Positions 55,627 to 64,000 of a DNA stretch of 64,000 bases are shown here, in pieces. Under the pieces are notes generated by a model. That model worked only from the letters and a program-made list of their open reading frames with translations. It did no database searches and was not told where the DNA came from. The stretch spans positions 1 to 64,000 of the forward strand of contig JAEWMQ010000073.1 in the NCBI GenBank assembly GCA_023393125.1, written 5' to 3'. Within the stretch, counting starts at the first letter, position 1, and each line of letters opens with the position of its first letter. This DNA comes from Bacillota bacterium. Its GTDB lineage: Bacteria > Bacillota > Clostridia > Lachnospirales > Cellulosilyticaceae. The position numbers and the translations under genes were made by a program.

Positions 55627-57123
55627 TTATTCTTTTACGGTTGCAACACAGAAATTCACTGTGTTTTCTGTTTGGTTATCCTCTATAGCGCCACCACCAG
55701 TAAATATTTTCTGATTTGGATTAACCCCTTCTATTGTAGTGATCTTTCCAGTTCCTTCTCCAATTGAAGCATTTTCTACTCTAAACTTGGTTATATCTAA
55801 AGGTATAATCTCCTTTTCTTCTGGCCTCTTTAGCTGTGGTATCCATTCATAGGGGACACGATACGCCCTATAGATCATATTTAAACTATATTTATTTCCT
55901 AACTTGTTATAATACGGGTTAATATATTCCCAAACAATCTCATGTTCTGGTGTTACCTCAATTAATCTTCCATCAGAACCCTCTGTTATTAATGTGTTTC
56001 CATTTGGCAGCCTTTGTGCTGAGCTTATATAAGGTGAATAGAATTTAGAAGCATCAAAGATAAAATTTCCTGCCTCTTCCGATGTATATTGCCATGTAAT
56101 CTCAAGTGTTACAGGGTTAATTTGTAAAACTCTTGAACTGTCTCTTCTTGCATTATTAAGCCCATAGGGTGAAGATGGGTTTGGACTTCCATATCCTCCC
56201 CAACCTCCATTATCAAAAACAAGTAAATCCCCTTCTCCTGGTAGACCTTTTGGTATCATATGAAAATGGTGTTGACCAATAATCCAACCAATCTTTTTCG
56301 TCTGCTCATTCTCACTAAAGTCAGGACCTAGTTTCCATACCACTTTACCCGTTTCCTTACTAATGATAACTAATAAGTTTGCATTTCTTGCATCCCAAAT
56401 CAAGTTACTTGGATGAAATCTTTCATCTCCTGCCTCATACCACTTATTAGGGCCTAAAGTAGATACGCTATTAATGTGTAACCAATCTCCTGAGCCTTCT
56501 TTTGTTATATTGTTATATTCCTTATAAGAGGGATCACGGAATAATACATTTTTAGCTGCCTCGTCAAAACCATATTCATCAAAATGATCACTAGCTCTCC
56601 AAGACCATAAGATGTTACCCTCCCAATCAACTTCAATAATTTTATCATCTAACAATCTCTTGTCTGAAATCTTGTGATTATATAAATCTTCATGGACAAG
56701 TATAATGGTATTTCCTTCTTTTACCTTCAGCTCTTCTCCTGGTACATAATAACCTGTAGATGAACCTTCTCTTTGATAATCATGATGCTGTCTTGCCATA
56801 TAGCGTGGCTCTTCTCCTGAATCTGCCACAAATTCTGTTTTATCAAATTGCCATATAATTTTTCCTTCCCAATCTACTTGAACCAAATCTACTTGATCTT
56901 GAAATGAATATTTTGAATTTCTAAAACCTGTACTTCCAAGTACATAACCACCTGGTAGTATTTTGTTTGGAAATCCAGCTAATCCCGCCCAAAGTTGAAC
57001 TTCATTTCCATTCATATCAATAAGCAGTGCCCCTTTTGCTGATGGAAAAATTGTATACCCACTAAATGCCTTATCCTTATTAAAGATAGTCGTTCCTGTT
57101 GGATAAATACTTGGATGACCCAT
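55627..57123 (-). CDS. Arylsulfotransferase-like (ASST) beta-propeller protein
   Basis: This 498-residue protein has no signal peptide or membrane helix. It has repeated Trp/Gly blades (VDWEGKIIWQF, EVDWEGNILWSW, INPVTLEITWQYTS, VTPEHEIVWEYINPYY) and resembles PF05935/PF14269 arylsulfotransferases. These transfer sulfate between phenols through a His intermediate; His-rich candidates are RQHHDY (113-114), DWLHINS and GQHHFHMIP. It is first in the operon with an SsuABC-type importer. The usual form is exported, so the missing signal is odd: it may act on imported aryl sulfates in the cytoplasm or have another function. Confidence 0.8.
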   Translation of the reverse strand: MGHPSIYPTGTTIFNKDKAFSGYTIFPSAKGALLIDMNGNEVQLWAGLAGFPNKILPGGYVLGSTGFRNSKYSFQDQVDLVQVDWEGKIIWQFDKTEFVADSGEEPRYMARQHHDYQREGSSTGYYVPGEELKVKEGNTIILVHEDLYNHKISDKRLLDDKIIEVDWEGNILWSWRASDHFDEYGFDEAAKNVLFRDPSYKEYNNITKEGSGDWLHINSVSTLGPNKWYEAGDERFHPSNLIWDARNANLLVIISKETGKVVWKLGPDFSENEQTKKIGWIIGQHHFHMIPKGLPGEGDLLVFDNGGWGGYGSPNPSSPYGLNNARRDSSRVLQINPVTLEITWQYTSEEAGNFIFDASKFYSPYISSAQRLPNGNTLITEGSDGRLIEVTPEHEIVWEYINPYYNKLGNKYSLNMIYRAYRVPYEWIPQLKRPEEKEIIPLDITKFRVENASIGEGTGKITTIEGVNPNQKIFTGGGAIEDNQTENTVNFCVATVKE

Positions 57124-57305
57124 TTTGTTTCCCCCTTATATATTTTTTAATAGTTCATATAAACACTCATTCTTTTTATTAACGCTATCCCCTTCTCGAA
57201 GTTAATTCCTAGTATTACTGTAGGTTTAATAATATTTATAAAACACATCATAAACCATTAGGAAAATATTGTCAATTAATTTTAAATATTTTATTTATTA
57301 AAACA

Positions 57306-57347
57306 AAAAAATCTTCGAGTGCCCTATTTAAAGTCACTCAAAGATTA
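57306..57347 (-). terminator. Intrinsic terminator of the beta-hydroxyacid dehydrogenase gene
   Basis: On the minus strand AATCTTTGAGTG pairs with CACTCGAAGATT around a 14-base loop, then a T-run. The 319-base gap (57124-57442) otherwise holds only A/T-rich promoter sequence for the arylsulfotransferase operon and a GAAGTGCT box at about 57396-57404. Confidence 0.8.
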
Positions 57348-57442
57348 CTATATACATATATATATTCTATTTTTATTATAAACAAATGCATTGTAGCACT
57401 TCATTATTCACCTTTAATAAATGATGCTCATTAGGATTTTCC

Positions 57443-58312
57443 TTATTCCTTATCATAATACTTAATAAGTGCCTGTGTTCCTAAATCCCCTAGTCCCTTC
57501 TCATCTAATGCTCTATACATTTCAAGCACTTCATTTAATACTTGTAAATTAAGTGCCACTTTATCCGCTTCTTCTGTGGCTATAGCCATATCTTTAATAT
57601 AATGCTTAATGAAAAATCCTGGATTCAAGTCATCCTTTAAAATACGTGGTGCCATATTAGTCATTTGCCAACTTCCTGCTGCGCCCTTACTAATACTATC
57701 TAACATAGTTTGTACATCTAAGCCTACCTGCTCCGCATAGGTCATTGCTTCACACACCCCTGCAATGATGCCTGCTAAAGCTATTTGATTCGCCATCTTT
57801 GTATGCTGACCATTACCTGCTTGCCCTTCATAAATAATATTAGTTCCTAAACATTCAAAAATAGGCTGACACGCCTCAAAGGCCTCACGATCTCCACCTA
57901 CCATAATAGAAAGTGTCCCATTTTGGGCACCAATATCGCCGCCTGATACTGGCGCATCCAATGCACTCATCTGTCTTTTCCTAGCCTCTTCATAAATCTT
58001 CATAGAAAGCTGTGGGCTAGTAGTGGTCATATCAATCACATAGGCTCCCGGCTGACTGTTTTCTAAAATACCGTTTTCTCCAAAATAAACTTCTTCAACA
58101 TCCTTAGGATATCCCACTATAGTAATCACAACATCCTTACCTGCTACGCAGGTCTTAATATCCTCACACCATAGAGCTCCCTCGTTAATCACATCTAATA
58201 CCTTTTCTTTCGTACGTGTAAAAATGGACACCTCATAACCGTTTTTCATTAAATTTCTAACCATAGATTTACCCATTACACCAACACCAATAAATGCTAT
58301 TTGTTTCATCAC
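57443..58312 (-). CDS. 3-hydroxyisobutyrate/tartronate semialdehyde reductase-family dehydrogenase
   Basis: This cytoplasmic NAD(P)-dependent enzyme of 289 residues has a Rossmann GVGVMGKSM loop (8-16), the substrate motif DAPVSGGDIGAQNGTL (about 120-135) and the catalytic Lys in GNGQHTKMANQI (about 170). It reduces or oxidises a beta-hydroxy acid, such as tartronate semialdehyde to glycerate. The exact substrate is unknown. GGAGAGAAGCAAGTG precedes the ATG. It is monocistronic with a terminator. Confidence 0.92.
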   Translation of the reverse strand: MMKQIAFIGVGVMGKSMVRNLMKNGYEVSIFTRTKEKVLDVINEGALWCEDIKTCVAGKDVVITIVGYPKDVEEVYFGENGILENSQPGAYVIDMTTTSPQLSMKIYEEARKRQMSALDAPVSGGDIGAQNGTLSIMVGGDREAFEACQPIFECLGTNIIYEGQAGNGQHTKMANQIALAGIIAGVCEAMTYAEQVGLDVQTMLDSISKGAAGSWQMTNMAPRILKDDLNPGFFIKHYIKDMAIATEEADKVALNLQVLNEVLEMYRALDEKGLGDLGTQALIKYYDKE

Positions 58313-58552
58313 TTGCTTCTCTCCTTCTTACTCTTCTAGCCTATGCATCACCATTTTATAGCTCCATTATATCATATTGTCAAAAAAATATTATAACATC
58401 AAAAATATTAATATCTGTATTTTATAGTGTGGCTGTAATTATTTTACAATAAAGATATTAATTTTTTGTATTGTACTTTAGCAAGGTATCTATTACAATA
58501 CAAAAGGTTTGCCTTTAGATTGGCGAATACATATTCTGACAACGGGGTGTAA

Positions 58553-59641
58553 ATGATGAACAAAAAGAAAATTTTAGCAAAATTATTATCTGGAGCACTT
58601 TCACTCAGTCTTTTAGTAGGTTGTAGCTCAAATGTCACTTCAGAAACCAACTCAAAATTTAATCGCCTTGATACAGACCTTAAAGTAGGGATGGTAGTGG
58701 GCTCAGGTACAATAGATGACCGATCTTTTAATCAAGGAAGTTGGGAAGGTATTACTGCAACAGTTAAAAATAGTAAATATGTCACATCTGCTGGTAAGAC
58801 TGAATCAGATTATCTCGTATCTATCGGAAACTTAGTTGATGGGGGATATGATTTTATTGTAACCCCAGGCTACTATTTTGAATCAGCTATTTACGAAGCA
58901 CAAACTAAGTATCCTGAAACACATTTTGTTATTTTAGATGGAGCACCAGTTGATCAAGATGGCAATACAGTCATTGCTGAAAATACTGTTTCTATACACT
59001 TTGCTGAACATGAAGCTGGATTTATTGCAGGAATTGCAGCTGCTGTAGAGATGCAAGATGGTGATTTAGGATTTATTGGCGGAATGAAGATTCCTGCTGT
59101 TGTTGGATTCGCAGCTGGCTTTACTCAAGGTGTTGAATATGCCAATACCCAATTAGGTACACAGGTTACTTTAGATGAAGTAAACGTAGTTTACCAAGGT
59201 ACATTTGATGATAAGGCTGCTGGTCAACAAATTGCTGCACAAATGTATGATCGTGGCGTTAAAGTAATCTTTACAGCTGCCGGTGGTACTGGAATGGGTG
59301 CCATTGCAGAAGCTAAAAGCCGTGCAAAACAAGGACAAGAAGCATGGGTTATTGGTGTAGATTCTGATCAATATGCTGATGGTATTTATGATGAAACTAC
59401 AAATGCTTCTGTTATATTAACTTCTGCTATTAAAAATGTGGATCAAGCAACACATGATATGATTGCTGCAGAAGCTGAAGGTAATTTCCCAGGTGGACAA
59501 AATATCATCTTTACTATCGCCAATGATGGTGTAGGACTTCCAGCTGAAAATCCTAACTTAAGCGAAAAAACAATTGAAACAGTTAACAAAGTATACGAAC
59601 AAATTAAAAACAAAGAAATCATTGTAAATGAATCTTTATAA
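58553..59641 (+). CDS. Orphan BMP-family lipoprotein
   Basis: This 362-residue extracellular lipoprotein has its lipobox LLVGC at about 19-23 and a BMP/PnrA-like fold: VGSGTIDDRSFNQGSWEG, VTPGYYFESAIYEAQTKYPE, IGGMKIPAVVGFAAGFTQG. It is a paralogue of the BMP lipoprotein at 49626 but stands alone without ABC genes; it may use the NupOPQ-type importer 9 kb away. GGGGTG lies before two ATG codons. A strong terminator follows. Confidence 0.9.
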   Translation: MMNKKKILAKLLSGALSLSLLVGCSSNVTSETNSKFNRLDTDLKVGMVVGSGTIDDRSFNQGSWEGITATVKNSKYVTSAGKTESDYLVSIGNLVDGGYDFIVTPGYYFESAIYEAQTKYPETHFVILDGAPVDQDGNTVIAENTVSIHFAEHEAGFIAGIAAAVEMQDGDLGFIGGMKIPAVVGFAAGFTQGVEYANTQLGTQVTLDEVNVVYQGTFDDKAAGQQIAAQMYDRGVKVIFTAAGGTGMGAIAEAKSRAKQGQEAWVIGVDSDQYADGIYDETTNASVILTSAIKNVDQATHDMIAAEAEGNFPGGQNIIFTIANDGVGLPAENPNLSEKTIETVNKVYEQIKNKEIIVNESL

Positions 59642-59644
59642 AAT

Positions 59645-59688
59645 AGCGCAAAAAAGCCAAGTGAACACTCACTTGGCTTTTTTGCGCT
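59645..59688 (+). terminator. Strong bidirectional terminator between BMP and pectinesterase genes
   Basis: AGCGCAAAAAAGCCAAGTG pairs perfectly (19 bp) with its complement; the internal A/T tracts serve both strands. It is part of a family of related GCCAAG/CTTGGC terminators at 52862 and 62144. Confidence 0.9.
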
Positions 59689-59710
59689 CTGGTACATCTA
59701 ATCACAAATA

Positions 59711-61900
59711 TTAATCGGCTAAACGGATAAGCTTAGCGAACATAGTGGCCATATCTGCTCTTGTGACTACATTTTTCGGAATGAAGTAACCTTCATTTTT
59801 TAAGATACCTGCTTGAATACAGATTTTAATGCCATCAAGGGCATAAGCTGAAATATTTGCTTTGTCGATGAACTGAATATCGCTTTGCGTTTCATCTAGT
59901 TCTATATTAAGGTAAGTTATAGCTCTAGAAAGAAGGAGCATCATATCTTGTTTACTAATTTTATCATTTGGTGCGAAGGATGTGGCACTTACCCCTTTGA
60001 TAAGACCGGCTTCATAACAAGCTTGAATTCCATTAAAGTACCAAGCATTTGGTTTAACATCCGTAAAATCACTTGTTGTACTAGAAGTTGTAAGGTTAAG
60101 GACACGGCTTAAAATAGTAGCAAATTGAGAACGTGTCATTTCCATAAGTGGTGCAAACTGGCCATTTCCAACCCCTTCTACATAACCATTATTGGCAAGG
60201 AACATAATATCATCATAATAAGCATCAGTAGAAGTCACATCAGTAAAGTAGATTTTTTCAATCACTGGAGGGGTTGCTTCTGGCTCTTCAGGTTCAACTT
60301 CTTCTTTAATAGAGAAAGAAGGTTCCCATCCTTTAAGCACATTTGTAATGGTCCAGTTAGCTGCTTCTGTTTCTGTTAATTGAGGTCTTGAGGCATTGAT
60401 CACAGCTCCCTCACCGCTACTGTTGTATTCAAAGAAACGGCCATGAGAAGCTGGTGTACCAGACATACTCGTCCAAGGCTCGGTCTTAATATGAGCGCCC
60501 ATTTCACAGTTAATGAAAGCTGCACTTGGTTTATCTACACTCATACCACTTGGTGTCCAAGGACGACCTAAGTAAACAGAGTTATTGGCTGTTCCTTCTT
60601 CAGCAGTGAGCTTACAGTTAATAAAAGCGAATCCATAAGCTTCATCAATACTTGTTCTTGGGGCAACAATATAACCATTATTCGATGAACTGCCTCGATT
60701 TAAGGAATGAATTTCACTGTCTTCAAAAACAGCCTGGCTTCTACCAAAGATAAAGTCTACATCACCTTCAATATAGCAGTCGGTAAAGTATTGTGTACCA
60801 CCATCTAAAAGGAGCGTATCTTGGTTACCAATGAAACGGCAGTTTCTAAACTGAACATTATTTCCAGTCACACTAAGTGCAACAGCTTGTTCACCATTTG
60901 CCCCAGTTTCCTGAAAACTATTTTCAAAAGTAATCCCTTCTACACTGATGTTGCTGCCTTTAATAAAAGTACTTGCACTGCCGCCTGTACCATAAGGTGT
61001 GCCATCCTCTTTAAGTTTCGCATTATAATTATCATAAGTTAAAATCGTTTGCTCACTGCCATCTCCAATAAGGGTAAGATTTTTAACTGATTTAGGAATC
61101 GTAACGACTTCCTTGTAGGTTCCAGCTTTAATGTGGATGGTTGTAGGAAGAGTAGTCCCCGAAGGAATCGCATCAATTGCTTCTTGCACCGTTTTGAAAT
61201 CACCTTGTCCATTAGCATCTACTGTAAAGTTAATTTCAGTAGCATCCTCTGGAATCGTAACAGGTGCCTTACTTGCAGAAATGCTCAGGTTATCAATATA
61301 ATGTCCACTTACTTTATCTGCTGGCGTAAGGGTTTGGAAATAACTGATTTCAGAGACAGTGTTCTTGAAAGGAATCCCTTGACCTTTCAAAATGTCATTA
61401 ATAGAGATATTAAAAGTTTGAGTTTTTATATTAGCTTCGATTTTAATAGTCATCCACTCGCCTGGTGTAATGTCAGCAACTTTAACATAAGTGCCATTAG
61501 TCACGTAGTTAAGGGAAGTACCATTGTCACGTGTTTCAAGACGAACAGCACGTAAACCTGTACCATCAGTTAAATTAATATGTGTACCACTCCCTAGGCT
61601 TTTTTGCATAAAATCAACAGATAGTATAACTACCTCCGACTGAGCGGCAAATTGTTTGTTCATTTTAAGCTGCCCTTCTCCATCATTGAGGTAAACACAG
61701 TAGTTTCTATCATTACTTAGATCAACCGTCGTAATAGCAGTGCTATCTGAAACTTCATAACCTGTTGGGGCAGAGCCTAAAGTCATATTGTCAAAAGATT
61801 CATTAACAATGAAATCAGAGGCAAAAGTTACAGAAACGCTACTGACAGCAATAAGACTTGCCAAAGCAAGGTGAACATGACGTCTTAATCTTTTATTCAT
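59711..61900 (-). CDS. S-layer-anchored pectin methylesterase (CE8)
   Basis: This secreted protein of 729 residues has a signal peptide cut after about VTFA (residue 27). A beta-sandwich module (about 30-210, carbohydrate-binding/LamG-like) is followed by a CE8 pectinesterase domain (about 222-535) with Q360-D361 (GNQDTLL), D382 (DFIFG) and R446 (LGRPW), the catalytic set. Three SLH repeats at about 549-729 anchor it to the cell wall. It removes methyl esters from pectin on the cell surface, releasing methanol. The ATG at 61900 with GGAGAATATT ahead is chosen. No other pectin gene is adjacent. Confidence 0.93.
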   Translation of the reverse strand: MNKRLRRHVHLALASLIAVSSVSVTFASDFIVNESFDNMTLGSAPTGYEVSDSTAITTVDLSNDRNYCVYLNDGEGQLKMNKQFAAQSEVVILSVDFMQKSLGSGTHINLTDGTGLRAVRLETRDNGTSLNYVTNGTYVKVADITPGEWMTIKIEANIKTQTFNISINDILKGQGIPFKNTVSEISYFQTLTPADKVSGHYIDNLSISASKAPVTIPEDATEINFTVDANGQGDFKTVQEAIDAIPSGTTLPTTIHIKAGTYKEVVTIPKSVKNLTLIGDGSEQTILTYDNYNAKLKEDGTPYGTGGSASTFIKGSNISVEGITFENSFQETGANGEQAVALSVTGNNVQFRNCRFIGNQDTLLLDGGTQYFTDCYIEGDVDFIFGRSQAVFEDSEIHSLNRGSSSNNGYIVAPRTSIDEAYGFAFINCKLTAEEGTANNSVYLGRPWTPSGMSVDKPSAAFINCEMGAHIKTEPWTSMSGTPASHGRFFEYNSSGEGAVINASRPQLTETEAANWTITNVLKGWEPSFSIKEEVEPEEPEATPPVIEKIYFTDVTSTDAYYDDIMFLANNGYVEGVGNGQFAPLMEMTRSQFATILSRVLNLTTSSTTSDFTDVKPNAWYFNGIQACYEAGLIKGVSATSFAPNDKISKQDMMLLLSRAITYLNIELDETQSDIQFIDKANISAYALDGIKICIQAGILKNEGYFIPKNVVTRADMATMFAKLIRLAD

Positions 61901-62769
61901 AATATTCTCCAATCATAAGTTCTAACCATGCTAATCATTTGCACGGTAGAAAATATATTAACATAATGCAGAAATGGGGGCAATAAGAACAAAGGAATAG
62001 GAAAAATTAAAAGTTGTTCATCTTTTGGCAAATGGAAAAATCATCCTCTAGGCGTTAACTCCATAAAATTCATGTATGTGCTTAGCACTACTAGCCTGCA
62101 TTGGAGACTTTCACCCATTAGATTCTGTCTATGTTGGGTACACGCACAAAAATAGCCAAGCAATTACTCACTTGGCCATCTTTGTGCTCCAGCACTTCAT
62201 TCTTCACTTTTAATAACAAATGCTCATTTCCAAAAAAGGGCATGACTACAGCTCCTCAGTGAGTCTACACTTTTAAGGATGATCGCATCAGTTATAAAAG
62301 TTTAAACGAAGAGTGAGGAGCTCCTAAAAGTCTTAGCCGGTGCACCCTTATGTATGAGGAAGCTAAGGCTTTAAGACTCTGGTTTAAAACTTTATTTTTT
62401 TGTAAAAGCTTTTTTGACAACTTATAAGCGGCGCCTCCCTTACAGCGCACAAGCGAACATTTTCCTTAGAGCCAGAGGTATCTATAACAATAGATTGAGA
62501 CTTGGTCGACCCGGTCAGCGCGTCAAGTTGATGCTGTGGTGATTCTGCCAAAGGAAGTTGTTTGATTTACTTATACACTTATATATATGTCGTGAGAAAG
62601 ATAACTCCCTAATATAATTTATAAATTTTTTCACTCCATAGTCATTATATTTTTGCATCTTTTCATATATCTTACACTAATGGCTAGCCTTCTTAAATCC
62701 TAGCTATTGTATTTTATGTCTCAAAAATAAGCGAGCACTAATTCTTAGTAAGACGATCTCATTTAGTGT
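61901..62769 (-). other. Long non-coding stretch with hairpins and a GC-richer segment
   Basis: This 869-base gap contains no convincing gene. Seen: a GTGCTTAGCAC palindrome near 62078; a GGGTGAAAGTCTCC-like hairpin near 62106; a terminator-like hairpin at 62144-62187; a long hairpin at about 62241-62318 (AGCTCCTCA with TGAGGAGCT); a second at about 62323-62377; and a GC-richer block at about 62425-62540 with long stop-free frames on both strands but no start. Several look like eroded mobile or RNA elements; none is identified. Confidence 0.5.
62144..62187 (-). terminator. Terminator-like hairpin of a recurrent type
   Basis: On the minus strand GCACAAA-gat-GGCCAAG and CTTGGC-ta-TTTTTGTGC pair around a 10-base loop. 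GAAGTGCTGGA precedes it (about 62187-62197). Same family as 59645 and 52862. Confidence 0.6.
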
Positions 62770-63297
62770 CTAGCTTTTGGGGGACATTTGCCTTCTTAAC
62801 TGTTCTATAAACCGTTTTTCTGTATCTTCATCAAGATATCTTCTTGGAATTATATGAGCTGCAAATCCACTTATATATATAAGAATCATATCTTTATATA
62901 CCTTTATTTCTTTAATACTTTCTATTAATACTGTTTCTGATATAGAATCTCCTTTTATTACTAGTGTTTCATCGATAATTTCCAAACTCTTTTTTCCAAA
63001 TATGGATGAATTATCACCTTCGCTTAAATTTTTATCAACTGATTTGGCTATTATTTTTTTATATCTCTTAGGATACCTTAAAATCCAGACAACCGAAAAT
63101 ATTATAGCTACTGTAATACCATATATCCTTGATTTTTCAAGTGAACTTACGGCTATACAGTATAATGGTATAGAGAATATTAAAGGCATAATATACCTAT
63201 GGGTATTAAATGTTTTTTTCTGTGCTTTAGAATTTTCCAAATGATATATATTAAAATTTATGTAGTCTTCTTTTGCTATTTCAAAGTTTATTTTCAT
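62770..63297 (-). CDS. YcxB-like membrane protein
   Basis: This protein of 175 residues has an N-terminal Lys-rich region, two close membrane helices (about 36-75), and a soluble C-terminal domain of beta strands (SLEIIDETLVIKGDSISETV, then IKEIKVYKDMILIYIS), as in YcxB-like proteins. Function is unknown. AGGGGAGATTAGTA precedes the ATG. It stands apart, downstream of a decayed ribD. Confidence 0.7.
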   Translation of the reverse strand: MKINFEIAKEDYINFNIYHLENSKAQKKTFNTHRYIMPLIFSIPLYCIAVSSLEKSRIYGITVAIIFSVVWILRYPKRYKKIIAKSVDKNLSEGDNSSIFGKKSLEIIDETLVIKGDSISETVLIESIKEIKVYKDMILIYISGFAAHIIPRRYLDEDTEKRFIEQLRRQMSPKS

Positions 63298-63351
63298 TAC
63301 TAATCTCCCCTACATTAATAAATTATTAAATTTTCAAACACGTATATCTTA

Positions 63352-63769
63352 CTATAGCAATGTTTTTATCATACTTATTGCTTCCTTTAATATAACAACT
63401 GACTTCTGTTTGGTAATATACTTTGTAAATATCTCATTAAGCTTATGACACTCTTCCTCTAGAATCCCTACTATCACTTCAATATCATTTTTCTCAAACC
63501 ACTTAATACTGCTACTTGCCTCTAAGAAATTATGATTTCTCATATCAACAACCGCCTGTGTAATCTTGTTTTGAATGATATCCTCTCTGTACAAGGTAGT
63601 GTCTCTATATAATGCTCACAAGGTTCTAAAGTATATATAAGGTAGCTCCTTCATTCTTTTCTGAATTTCTCTTTATAGCATTGATTTTTGCATATACATC
63701 ACTATAAGCTTCGTCATATCCCTCTCCTTCCTTTACTAAGATTTCTTCCAGTAAAGGTGTTATGCTAAT
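63352..63769 (-). pseudogene. Decayed ribD (riboflavin deaminase/reductase) remnant
   Basis: Two frames on the minus strand resemble the N-terminal deaminase domain of RibD. From 63769 to 63626: ITPLLEEILVKEGEGYDEAY then VYAKINAI and EGATLYI, matching NPxVGAVIVKDG-x-GEGYHEAYGxxHAExNAI-x-GATLYV of RibD; the catalytic HAE has become YAK. From 63594 to 63352: SSIKWFEKNDIEVIVGILEE then ECHKLNEIFTKYIT, matching GIxxLxxxGIEVxxGVLEEECxxLNExFxxYI. A stop and about 30 bases lie between, and the reductase half is gone. Both parts are in order but non-functional. Confidence 0.7.
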
Positions 63770-63963
63770 CTAAAAATGGATCTTTCCATAGATGATTGAT
63801 TCAAGTGGAGCTTATGGTATAATAAAATACCTAATTATACTAGAAATAAAACTTGCTTATGGACTAAATTATTAAATTGTTAGACCCTAGCCTTATTTAT
63901 TTATGCCTATCAATTTATAAATTCTAGATACTTTCAAATGTACCCTAATATCAACTACTCTAA

Positions 63964-64000
63964 TTACTTACTCATCATCCTCCTAATACCTTCAATATCA
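63964..64000 (-). other. Possible C-terminal end of a gene cut by the window edge
   Basis: A minus-strand frame entering from the right edge reads DIEGIRRMMSK and stops at 63964. It is too short to identify. The 63770-63963 spacer is A/T-rich and featureless. Confidence 0.3.

Noticed and set aside
58313..58552. Purine riboswitch before the orphan BMP gene
   Set aside because: No TTTCTACC or matching loops in the leader.
58444..58650. Minus-strand frame overlapping the BMP lipoprotein start
   Set aside because: Overlaps a clear signal peptide and lipobox; no ribosome site.
61133..61555. Plus-strand frame of 140 residues within the pectinesterase gene
   Set aside because: Antisense shadow of a well-supported secreted enzyme.
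61980..62140. Group II intron remnant
   Set aside because: Only a short GGTGAAAGTC-like hairpin; no domain V or reverse transcriptase piece.
62395..62565. Minus-strand frame of about 55 codons (LDALTGSTKSQSIVIDTSG...)
   Set aside because: No start, no recognised family, and an equally open plus-strand frame; GC-richness alone explains the lack of stops.

Overview
The window is low-GC DNA with clostridial-style Shine-Dalgarno sites (AGGAGG/GGGGGA), many intrinsic terminators and short intergenic gaps. The gene set suggests an anaerobic, motile, plant-polysaccharide-degrading clostridium, perhaps near Lachnospiraceae/Cellulosilyticum: an S-layer-anchored pectin methylesterase, an AgrBD cyclic-peptide system, cobalamin-dependent MetH and QueG, an iron alcohol dehydrogenase, chemoreceptor and c-di-GMP proteins, and a guanine-type riboswitch. 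The taxonomic placement is inference. No tRNA, rRNA, CRISPR array, intact insertion sequence or prophage was seen.

Layout. 1-16 kb: half of a structured repeat; a transposase-like/Cys-cluster fusion protein; a split chromate transporter with LysR; a methyl-accepting chemotaxis protein; an iron ADH with a divergent LysR; MscS; an lrgA-lrgB-gntR cluster with a perfect GntR-type palindrome; a PH-domain protein; a GGDEF/HD-GYP protein; and a four-gene agr-type operon that ends in an unlisted 43-residue AgrD. 16-24 kb: queG, a GNAT enzyme, two more structured repeats (one an inverted copy of the repeat at base 1), then a repeat-protein / MoxR / metallopeptidase-VWA / TerD-VWA cluster. 24-36 kb: metH, mscL, alaX-HAD phosphatase-glycerol-1-phosphate dehydrogenase, Uma2, DUF554, and a sensor GGDEF/EAL pair.

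36-51 kb is dominated by purine handling: a nucleobase permease behind a guanine-class riboswitch, an 8-oxoguanine deaminase-like amidohydrolase, and a BMP-type nucleoside ABC importer with a divergent XRE-cupin regulator. Between these lie a pentapeptide protein, YitT, a lipoprotein, a CPBP protease and a stretch of gene remnants (S41 peptidase and others, 41.5-44.0 kb). 51-64 kb: pirin with HxlR, an arylsulfotransferase-SsuABC-type operon, a beta-hydroxyacid dehydrogenase, an orphan BMP lipoprotein, the pectin methylesterase, an 870-base structured non-coding stretch, a YcxB-like protein and a decayed ribD.

Most worth a second look: (i) the agrBD operon, which has a membrane sensor-like protein lacking a kinase; (ii) the MoxR/VWA/TerD cluster beside structured repeats; (iii) the structured repeat family, whose central hairpin shows compensatory base changes between copies; (iv) the IS200-like domain fused to a Cys-cluster domain; (v) the arylsulfotransferase-ABC operon. 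All function calls are by eye from sequence and remembered family motifs; no database search was run.
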